A stretch of 16,997 nt of DNA. Source: Hyphochytrium catenoides (Eukaryota; Sar; Hyphochytriomycetes; Hyphochytriales; Hyphochytriaceae). This document shows positions 1 through 7,858 of the stretch, one piece after another; positions within the stretch are counted from its first letter, which is position 1, and every line of letters starts with the position of its first letter. The position numbers and the translations under genes were made by a program. The notes under the pieces were generated by a model. That model was not told the DNA's origin and did not search any database. It saw nothing but the letters and a program-made list of their open reading frames with translations. The DNA is taken from assembly GCA_900088475.1 (NCBI GenBank), contig FLMG01003842.1:1-16997 (forward strand), in the 5' to 3' direction.

Positions 1-240
1 AGAGAGAGAGACAGCAGAAAGAGAGAGACAGAAAGAGAGAGAGGGACAGAGAGAGAGGGGAGGGAAGGGAAATAGTAGAAAGAGAAGAGATAATAGTAAT
101 ATCACAGGGGAGAGGAGTGGAAGAGTGGTGTGACAGTGAGGACAACACAGGACAGACAACAAAGAGAAATGGCGAGGAAAGGGAGCAAGCCAGAGAGAGA
201 GAGGGAGGGAGAGAGAGAGAGAGAAAGGAAGATAAACTGG
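1..240. repeat. GA-rich low-complexity tract
   Basis: The plus strand is almost entirely purine, with repeated GA dinucleotides broken by short interruptions. ORFs across it are rich in Arg, Glu and Ser only because of this composition, so none is called as a gene. The window begins inside the repeat. Confidence 0.9.
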
Positions 241-269
241 CATTGACAGCCAAGTTGGCAAGAGAAGTT

Positions 270-492
270 TGCCTCTCTCTCTCTGCATGCCACCTTCCTC
301 GGTCTCTCCTTGCCTCTTCTTGCTCTTTTCGTCGTCTCTCCCTCTCCCCCGTTCTTTCCCTCCGTTAACTGTCTCTCTTTCCACCGGCAGATAGCTTTAG
401 CCCCGCGATCCTCGGACGGAGGACTGTGAGTCTTGACAGCACTGCCCTTGTGACCATTCTTCTTTAGAGAAGCGCTGTGCCACTCAGACAAG

Positions 493-531
<39 letters not shown>

Positions 532-960
532 TCTCTTCTCGTCTCTCTAAGGGTCAAGGGCCCTCTGTTCTTCCGGACACGCAGAGCCATCCTCCTCGGA
601 CTTTTGAAGTTCTGCCTGCTCTCTCCTCTCTCGCACGCAACTCCTCCTACTTCTTCTCTCGCTCTCGCTCTCTCTCTCTCTCCCTTTTATCGTTGTTTGG
701 GTGTCTTGCTCTCTTTCACTCTCCATCCTTTCTTCATTGTTCCTCTTATGCAGGCACTGAGTCAGACAGGAAAGGAAAGATGACACTCTTCCTTTACTGA
801 GGCGCACCCATCCATCTCTCACACTCTCTCTCTTCTCTCCTCCCTCCCAATTCGTTTTGTCCCCGCGGCGGTCTCTGAGTTGGTCACCCTCTAGTCTTTC
901 TGTCCTCCTTCTCTCTCTTTCTTTCTCTCTCTCTCTCTCTCTCCTTCTCTCTCCTGATGC
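270..960 (+). repeat. CT-rich 5' flank of the LRR gene, with (CT)n runs
   Basis: The plus strand changes from purine to pyrimidine here. Near-perfect CT runs lie at about 493-540, 661-684 and 921-955. Splice-like signals suggest untranslated exons: a GTGAGT donor at 426, an acceptor ending at 753 (ATGCAG) and another ending at 971 (ATATAG), three bases before the LRR start codon. A seven-codon upstream ORF including its stop begins at ATG 780. The exon structure is inference; the base composition is directly visible. Confidence 0.6.
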
Positions 961-974
961 CGTTCATATAGACC

Positions 975-3900
975 ATGGACGGCTCAGGGACGCAGGAAGA
1001 GGACGACAAAGCTGCAGGGAAGAGCTCCAACAGCGGTTCAGAAGGCGGCCAAGCCATGGCCGAGACGTCCTCCTTTGTCCTTGATAACACGGTGAACCGC
1101 TATCGCTACCTCTTGCGGACGCGGCCCGCTCAAGTCGAGCTGCAGGATCCTGCCATAGCGCAGCCTGGGAGGGAGTTCATCCAGGTAAAAGTTACAGAGA
1201 GACTGAGTGAGAGAGAGGGGGGAGGGGGGCAGAGGGAGAAGAGAAGAAGAGAGGAAGGGAGAGAGAGGAGGAAGAGAGAGAGAGAGCAGGAGGAGGGGAG
1301 AGAGAGAGAAAGAGAGAAAGGCTGCAGAATGCAGCCGAGATAGAGATCAGGAAGGTAGAGTGAATCCTCTGACTGAACTCTGTTTGGAGTGCGTCAGGGA
1401 GATTGTCTGGCGTCTTGTCTCAACACTTGTCATTCCTCTCGGTCTGCCCTCCCTCTCGCACGGGCACTCTGCCTCTGTCGCTGACTCTCCCTCTTTCTCT
1501 CCCTCTCTCTCACTCTTTGTTTCCCCGGCTCCCTCATCACAAGCGATTGATGGAACGGTGCAAGACGGTAGACTTCTGTTCAGAAGACTTAGAGAAAGAT
1601 ACGCCGTCTCCAACGAGAGAGATTGCAGAAGAGATCGACCAGGCCATCAGCTCCTTCTCCATCCTGAGATTGGGAGACTTCGGCATTGGAGACATCGGTG
1701 CACGCGCTCTGGGCCTGGCCTTGCAGCTGAACAAGAGCGTCACAAGCGTCGATCTGGGCTTCAATTCTATAACAGACCGAGGCGCAGAATGGCTGGCAGC
1801 TTGCTTTAGAAAGAACAGGTCTCTCTCTGCTCTATATCTCAGTGGAAACTGCATTGGACCGCCCGGGGCCGGCGCCCTCGCCGCCGCTCTGTCTCTCAAC
1901 TCGACGCTAACAACTCTCTTCTTGTCCGGGAACTCAATCGGTTCGGCCGGAGCCGAGCAGCTTTACCGCGGTTTGGCCTCTAACAATAGTTTGAAGGTGC
2001 TGTACATTAGTAGCAACAACCTAGGCAGTGACGGCGCTGGCGCGATAGCGGCGCTAATGCTAAGGAATCATAGCATAGAAGACTGGTATCTCAGCCAGAA
2101 CTCAATAGGAGACAGAGGAATGAAGCTCTTAGCTAAGGCGCTCGCCCAGGCCACGGCGGTGCGCACACTAGAGCTAGGGATGAACAATGTTCACGCAGAA
2201 GGTGCCGTCGAGATAGCGAACGCGCTCGGGCAAAATAAGTCGGTGCGCACATTATACTTGGATAATAATCCCCTTGGGGATGCAGGAGTGGCCGAGTTTG
2301 GGACGCTTCTGGCTCGAAATGAGACGCTCCAGGTGCTGGATCTGGGCTTTAGCGGCTGTACGGTGCAGGGACTGCAGAAGCTGGCTGTTGGGCTGCAGAG
2401 GAACGCAGCGCTGATTGCCCTCTTTGTGCCGGGAAACAGCCTTGTCTCTCCTCAGGATGCCAAAGGCGTGAGGGCGGCCCGCTTAGTGGCAGCTGCGATG
2501 CTCTCGAATCCCCGCTGTCAGTTGCGACAGCTGACCGGCGTCCGTCTTAGTGTTATCTCTATGGAGATTCGTCTGCCGTTAGAACTGCACGATAGCGAGA
2601 ATGAAGAGATTCTTTCCTTTCTGCGAGAGAGACTGTCTCTTCAGATAGCCGCCGCCGCAGCGGGAGGGAGAACACAAGGATCTGCCTCTCGAAGAACAGA
2701 AGGGTCGTTGCAAGTGACTGGACAGGTCGTGGCTGAACCGCCAAGGACTCTTGTGGCGCCGCCTACCTTCCAGTACCAATCGCCACCAGACAGAGGAGGG
2801 CAAAAAGGGAGGGAAGGAGTGGAACAGGGGGAAGAGAGAGAAGAGGGAGTCCATCGTTCCCCCTCTCAGGCAGCTTCCCTTATCACTCGGCATCACTTGG
2901 GCTCACTGCAGGCGATATCTCAGATCCCCTTTGACAATCACGAGCTGGACGCCTTGCAGAACCATTATAGTTCCATCACTACGCTGGAACTGGCTGCGCA
3001 AGGTTAGTAAGTCCACAAGTTGAGGTTTTCTCTCTCCTGTGTGTGCATGTGTGTGTCTTTCTTTCTCTCCCCCTCTCCCCCTCTCTCTCGGCCTGTGTCT
3101 CTGGCATGCGGTTTCTCTGTTTCTTGTCATAGTCGGCAATTTGCACCGATCTATCCTCCGTCCTTGCTCTGTCTCCCGCCTATTCTTATCTTTCTGTGGA
3201 GTTCTCCGAGTTGCTGGAGTCGACCTTCTCTCTCTCTCTGCCGCTCATCCTTCCCTCTTCGCCGCTATACTCTATGGCTTCAAGAGTGCGACCTGCGTGT
3301 GCTGGACGGCTTCCAAGCCTGCTCACTTACTGCCGTTGCTGCCACCTCTTTTCTGTTATAATCAGCTTCTGGGGCAGCCATTCGGTCCTCCAGCGAGAGC
3401 TTGGAGCCTGTCTCTCGGGGAGAATCCCTTCACAAGCGGGCAGCCACAAGTTCAATGCGAGACATGAGTGAGGCAGAAGTTAACTCTAGGAAGAAGGTTG
3501 CCAGGTCGAGAGTGTCCAAGTACCAGCTTATACAGGTGGGAGGACCAGCCCGTCTCTCTCCTTCCCCAGCTCTCTCTTTGTCTTTCTCTCCTTTCCGTAG
3601 AGTGACATCATCTGAAAGTTTCTTTTTGTCAATAGCCTCATTTGGCTTATCACCATCGCTGCCCCAGCCACCTTTTTCTTTCTGCTGGCTGCGGTCCTTC
3701 TTCATTTATCAGCGTGCTTGTCTAGAGAGTCATTCGTCAAAAGCCTGACGTCTTCTCTTTAAGGTTATTCTTTTTAAGGGGTGCTTTTCCTTGTCTCTCT
3801 CTCTCACTTTTGCTTCACAAACCTTTCGCTCCTGCACTGCCAACAGAAGCAGCCTCTATCTCGTCTCTGTCCTTTGTCCCCATCCTCTTTGCAAGGCCAA

Positions 3901-4145
3901 CCTTCCTCTTTTCGTCCCTCTTTCACTCGCCGGTCCTCTAACCTTTTGTGCATGGAAACCCGCTTACCCGTGTGTTCGTGTTGTAGAGGAAGATTGCTCG
4001 ATTGCAAGCAGAAGGAGACTCCGCAGCGCTGCTGACGTTACTCCGTCAGCTGAATTTCTTAGAGCGAACGCTGAAGAGCATGGAAGACCCGAACTCCTTT
4101 GAGATCATTGATAAACTCCTAGGAGCGGACCTCGAGAGAAGATGA
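975..4145 (+). CDS. Leucine-rich repeat protein, ribonuclease-inhibitor type, four exons
   Basis: I join exons 975-1184, 1544-3002, 3366-3535 and 3987-4145; all introns are GT-AG and the phases fit, giving 666 codons including TGA. The start has an ACCATGG context and an in-frame TAG just upstream. Residues about 110-390 hold roughly ten 28-residue repeats of the LxxLxLxxNxIxxxGAxxLAxAL type, as in ribonuclease inhibitor and the LRR part of NLR proteins. Such repeats usually form a horseshoe that binds other proteins. There is no NACHT or other NTPase domain, no signal peptide and no membrane segment, so a cytoplasmic scaffold or adaptor is the simplest reading. The N-terminal 100 residues are acidic and serine-rich. 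A linker of about 100 residues leads to a charged helical C-terminus encoded by exons 3-4, probably coiled coil. The partner is unknown. Confidence 0.88.
1195..1530 (+). repeat. GA-rich then CT-rich sequence within LRR intron 1
   Basis: Intron 1 (1185-1543) opens with about 130 bases of nearly pure purine and ends with a pyrimidine tract before the CACAAG acceptor at 1543. The halves are roughly complementary in composition, so the intron RNA could fold on itself. ORFs reading through it are low-complexity artefacts. Confidence 0.75.
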
Positions 4146-4860
4146 CAGGGAAGCAAGGAGGAGTAGAGACTCTTTCTCTCTTGTTCTCTCTCTTCTCGCT
4201 TTCTCTCTCTCCCCGTCAAGGAGCTTCTCCGCCTACTAATAGTGCTAGGGAACCATCATAATATCAAGTAGCTGGACAGCTCAATGAACGGGTTTTTCCT
4301 GGCTCGTTTCTATTATCCAGTCCCTGTATACCTTTCTCTTCTCTTCTCTGTTTCTCTCTCCCTATCTCGTCCCTCTCTTCATCGCCCTCAGCCTCTCTGC
4401 ATTTCCTCGCCTTAAAATCCTTGCCTCCAAGGCAACTCCCTTGTGGCTGTTCGTTGCGCTTCTCTTTCCTCCTTCTCCCAACAATTCCTTCTCCCTTCTC
4501 TGTGTCACACACCAACCACCGCAGCTTGTCCCTTGATGAGTCATCTAAAGCCTCCTCCATCTATTGCAAAAGGTGAAGAGAGACGACGAACCGTTGGCTC
4601 TGTCAGGTCTCCCCTCATCACTGCATAAAGACGAATCTCCCCAGCCAAGGGAGGAGGACGTGATGGGAACTGAGAAGCAGCCGGCGGGGAGACGAATGGT
4701 CACTTTTATTCCTCTTCGTTCGCTAGGTAAAACAGGAAGTTGTCCGTCCTTGGGCTCGACGATGTTTTGACAAAGCGCCTAGCTTGCTCCAAGAGGAAGG
4801 AAGAAGATGAGAAGAGGAATGTGCTATGTATTTGCGGTCTATGGGCCTTGTTCTTAGGTA
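4146..4860. other. Intergenic region, no supported gene
   Basis: This spacer follows the LRR stop codon. It is pyrimidine-rich to about 4560 and mixed afterwards. The longest frame is on the minus strand (4560-4264) and is a Glu/Lys/Arg-rich product of the purine-rich strand with no motif. I see no polyadenylation hexamer, RNA gene or mobile element. Confidence 0.5.
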
Positions 4861-4861
4861 C

Positions 4862-4904
4862 GGGAAGAGGTTATGTGGGAAGAGGTTATGTACGCTTATA
4901 AATA
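4862..4904 (+). promoter_or_regulatory. Candidate promoter: duplicated 15-mer plus TATA box
   Basis: GGGAAGAGGTTATGT occurs twice back to back with no mismatch (4862-4876, 4877-4891). TATAAATA follows at 4897-4904, in a strong TATA-box form on the plus strand. The next plus-strand ATG of interest is at 4960, so initiation about 25-30 bases after the TATA would leave a short leader. Promoter function is inferred from form and spacing only. Confidence 0.4.
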
Positions 4905-4959
4905 GAGGTCTTTGGCCCCAGCACCGTGGAAGCTCTTCTCAATCTTCGGCGAATCTTGC

Positions 4960-5305
4960 ATGCACCAGGCGCTTAAGGCCTGTGGACCTCCATTTCCGTC
5001 CTCCTCCGTGCATGCACCTGCAACGACCAGAGAACGCAACGAGGCGGCGCTACGCGCTCTGAGACTGTTGTCCTTGAACACAGCGCCACGCAGAAAGAAG
5101 TTCAGCTCCATCCTTTTCCAGCTTCAGTGCGTCAATAGCTGTGAGACAGATTCCTCATTCTATCGTCCTCTTATCTGGGATGGGTGGCGTAGACAACTTC
5201 TCTACTGAGCGGCGGAGCATCATCTCCTCTCTCACTGCGACCATAGAAGGGAGAACGACGATACTGTCTCTCTTCAACGTGGTAGCCTTTCCATGGGCAG
5301 AGTAG
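4960..5305 (+). CDS. Candidate small two-exon gene, unknown function
   Basis: Exons 4960-5069 and 5122-5305 join in phase to give 97 residues ending in TAG. The proposed 52-base intron has a GT donor and the acceptor CATCCTTTTCCAG after a pyrimidine run; a donor three bases earlier also keeps phase. The product has a basic N-terminal third, then a mixed hydrophobic segment around IVLLSGMGGVDNF and a C-terminal stretch ending FPWAE. No family is recognised. The TATA element upstream supports it. Against it, the introns I am sure of in this window are 119 bases or longer, both exons are short, and minus-strand frames overlap. It could be noncoding. Confidence 0.28.
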
Positions 5306-5526
5306 CATGAGTCAGCTCGTGAACGCCGCCTCCCATACCAGCATGGGCCGCGAAGAAGGGAGGGGATAGGGAGCCAGTGACCAACATCCAAAAAGCGTAG
5401 CGTTGTCCTTCATAACCTCTTTGTTGTCTCTCAGTGAGACCTAACACGCGATCGGGCCTTCATTCTTACTAAGGATGACCAACAGTGATGCTACAGGCAT
5501 CGCCATCAGGCGCTGCCCCCAGCAAG

Positions 5527-6408
5527 CTAAGGCCCAGGGCTCTTCTCGACACTCTCTACGCCACTCCGATTGACACGGTTTGGAGACTTCTTAGGCACCA
5601 CGTTGAAGTTAGCATAGCTTGGATGCTCTCTCTTCTTTCGATAACCAGTCCATAGTAGGCGTGCACAGCACAGCAGCAGCAGGAATAGAAGGATGATGGC
5701 TCCGATTGAGAAAGGAAGGAGCTTGCGTGAAAAGAGGATAGCTTCAAGGCTAGTCGCATGCGCAGTGCTATTGCTCGATGCTGTGCCGTTAGCTAGCTCG
5801 GTTATGTTGATCAGATACCCAGTGCTCGTGGGACTGTTGTTACTCTCACCTCCAGCTGTGCCTGCAGATGCTGAGCTTCTAGGCTCGTTCTCTCCTCCAG
5901 CGGTTGGTGGGCTTGAAGACGTGCTGACCTCACTCTCTATCTCGACGCGGATCGGTGTGCATGAACGCAAGCACTTGAGCAAGCGATTAGGGGCTTCAAA
6001 GATGCATTTGCCTTGGTTCGGTGTGAGAAAGAGATCAAGATCCGTAACATGCCCACACAAGGTGCTGCCATTGCAGATAAAGTAGGGAAAGGCACTCAGG
6101 TTGATCACTCCTGCACCGTCAGGACACTGAAGACACGCCCGACCTTTCTTCCCAAGCACGGCGCCATTGACCTCTCCGGAGGGTCCGAAGCTGCTGTTGC
6201 ACTTTGATGTGCTATCAAGCTCAACAAACCCTTTGCAGGCTGGAATGTAGTCGCAGCCCAGTTCAATCTGTGCTCCTAAAGTCACCGAACTGCCTAATAG
6301 TGCAGAGCAAGAGCTCATGAAAGCCAGAACTACAACGATAAGACCAGGACCTCGCTGCTGAGGTTCCCAAGCCATCGCTGCGTTGGCTCGGCTGTTCCGC
6401 GCTGGCAA
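5527..6408 (-). CDS. Cysteine-rich type I membrane protein, single exon
   Basis: An uninterrupted frame of 293 residues ends in TAG. Translation may begin at the first Met or at Met12 (6375), which directly precedes a hydrophobic signal segment (LIVVVLAFMSS). The ectodomain of about 180 residues has ten cysteines, first seen as GCDYIPAC and later as ACLQC, probably forming disulfides, plus several N-glycosylation sequons (NSS, NGS, NIT, NGT, NST). A Ser/Thr/Gly/Glu-rich stalk leads to one membrane helix at about 230-255, then a basic 38-residue tail beginning YRKKRE. The topology suggests a surface receptor, adhesin or secretory-pathway protein. I recognise no domain family. No intron is needed. 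It lies tail-to-tail with the 4960-5305 candidate. Confidence 0.8.
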   Translation of the reverse strand: MPARNSRANAAMAWEPQQRGPGLIVVVLAFMSSCSALLGSSVTLGAQIELGCDYIPACKGFVELDSTSKCNSSFGPSGEVNGAVLGKKGRACLQCPDGAGVINLSAFPYFICNGSTLCGHVTDLDLFLTPNQGKCIFEAPNRLLKCLRSCTPIRVEIESEVSTSSSPPTAGGENEPRSSASAGTAGGESNNSPTSTGYLINITELANGTASSNSTAHATSLEAILFSRKLLPFSIGAIILLFLLLLCCARLLWTGYRKKREHPSYANFNVVPKKSPNRVNRSGVESVEKSPGP

Positions 6409-6596
6409 CCAACGGGGGCGCGGTTGTTCAAACGAGAGGCTTTTCTGCTTCGCCGAGCGGTCCGGCGGGCTCCTTCCTCTTCAAGAGCAGAAAACTGTCT
6501 CTTGATCACCGCGCCGCGCCACCCTACCACGCTCTGTGTCTGCTGCTCTTGACTGCAAACAGGGAGCGAGAAGGAGCCCGATCCTGTCCGTTGAAG

Positions 6597-6955
6597 GTGT
6601 GATAACCGCTCACCGACTCAGCTTCTTCTTATTAGCTTATTAGACAGCGAGAATAGTAGCTCGGCGCTTGGACAGGGATTATAGGTCAACGTGAGACAGA
6701 CAGCCGAGGTTCTCAAGTCAGCTGAAGGCCAGGCTGCTGCGTAATGGTAGTCGTAGGTTCACTGCGAGGAAGGCAAGTGTAATAACCGCTCACCAGCCTG
6801 GGCTTCTCATCTTAGACACGAGCAATGATAGGTCAGCTCTTAGGCAGCGATTACTAGGTCATCTTAGACAGCAAATATAGGTTTTCAACTCAGCTGAACC
6901 TTGCTGCTTCTCCGAGATGGGGAGAAGTGTTGGCGGTACCAGAGCCTAAGAGAGT
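6597..6955. repeat. Diverged direct duplication of about 180 bp with internal short repeats
   Basis: TAACCGCTCACC occurs at 6603 and 6783, and the sequence after each copy stays similar: a TTAGAC-containing block, then TCAAGTCAGCTGAAGG versus TCAACTCAGCTGAACC. Within the copies a unit close to CTTAGACAGCGA-n-ATAGGTCA recurs, at about 6636-6660, 6667-6688, 6811-6835, 6839-6861 and 6863-6881. This is a decayed nested tandem repeat in the region upstream of the minus-strand membrane protein gene. No terminal inverted repeat or transposase accompanies it. Confidence 0.6.
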
Positions 6956-7254
6956 GGGACAAGCGGATGCAGAATATTATGCAGGAAAGCACGAGCTTCT
7001 AGCAGTGGCGGGCGAGGTGCCTTGCCTGCAATAGACACTAGAAAGGGACTGTCATTCCAGAAGCAATCATCAAGAAGAGTAGGAGCTGCGCAGATCATTT
7101 TTAAACTCTGTAGATGGTAACGTCTCCGCCAAAAAGTGAAGATAATAGTCCTCCCCTCCTCATCCTGCCCTCGCCAATGATTGACTATGAGGCGAAGGCG
7201 GGTCTTACCTAATGATGGAAGACTCTTCAAGCTTGGCTGTCCGCTCCAGCTTTG

Positions 7255-7297
<43 letters not shown>

Positions 7298-7386
7298 CAT
7301 GTTCTTTCACCTGCGACCACCAGCAGCCAGACAGGGATTCTCCTCTCAATAAGGAAGTAGTAAGGAGCAGCATCTCCAGGCTTCAC
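6946..7386 (-). CDS. Uncertain gene fragment (3' part), unknown function
   Basis: A 147-codon minus-strand frame ends in TAG at 6946. There is no ATG at its head, and the frame is closed by TAG at 7401-7399, so an upstream exon would be needed. Its first part (about VKPGDAAPYYFLIERR) and its last 85 residues look protein-like and are separated by an SLSLSL stretch encoded by a CT microsatellite. That stretch is bounded by GT (7310-7309) and AG (7210-7209), so it may be a 102-base in-phase intron joining VVAG to KTRLRLIVNHW. I recognise no family. It may instead be a relic or a chance ORF; overlap with the degenerate repeat at its 3' end lowers confidence. Confidence 0.25.
7259..7293. repeat. 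(AG)n microsatellite
   Basis: About seventeen perfect AG repeats on the plus strand. They lie inside the minus-strand candidate fragment, where they read as a Ser-Leu run or sit in an intron. Confidence 0.95.
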
Positions 7387-7858
7387 AGATCTCCAGCACT
7401 ATCGCCCATCATATAGGATAGGCATGAACATCCAGTACCTGCTGCTGGCCATCCGCAGCGGCCCCGTTTCCTTGCCAAATTCTCTTCTCATCCCCATCAT
7501 TGAGACGATGGCGCTTGGGCAGCAGATGCTGCTTACCTATCTTTTTGTTAAGAGAGGTACATCAAAGCTCCCTTCCTGTCTGACTTCATATTCACTTTGG
7601 CACTTTTTATCCTGCGGTACCTCAGGTCAAGGGCTTTCATTGGGCGTCAGCATCATCGAGTCAGTTAAGTCACTCTTCAGCTAGGCGCTCCATTCTCAAA
7701 CTTTCATTGCTGACAGCAAGACATCATCAAGAGGACAAGCACCTCGGAAGAGACTCCTCCAGAGGTTCGTCCTCCGAAGGGGTCTCGCTCGAGTAGGCTG
7801 CGCCTGCGCTCTTGAAGCCTCCGGAGAGAGACTCGTCCTTAAGAAGCCATTGCGAGAC

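Noticed and set aside
102-1090. Many Arg/Glu/Ser- or Leu/Ser-rich ORFs on both strands in the 5' flank
   Set aside because: They are translations of GA/CT repeats and have no motif or domain.
3020-3471. Three overlapping plus-strand ORFs after the second LRR exon
   Set aside because: They cover intron 2 (3003-3365) plus part of exon 3 in wrong frames; the in-phase splice explains the region.
4264-4560. Minus-strand 98-residue ATG ORF rich in Glu, Lys and Arg
   Set aside because: It lies opposite a pyrimidine-rich tract, its composition follows from that, and it has no recognisable motif.
5693-6207. Plus-strand ORFs of 130 and 64 residues
   Set aside because: They are antisense to the 293-residue membrane protein, whose signal peptide, cysteines and helix make it the clear coding strand.
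7424-7684. Plus-strand 86-residue ORF that could be a 5' exon of the GPI-type protein gene
   Set aside because: Its first codons are hydrophobic, but a clean donor/acceptor pair in phase with the downstream frame was not found, and minus-strand frames there look equally good.
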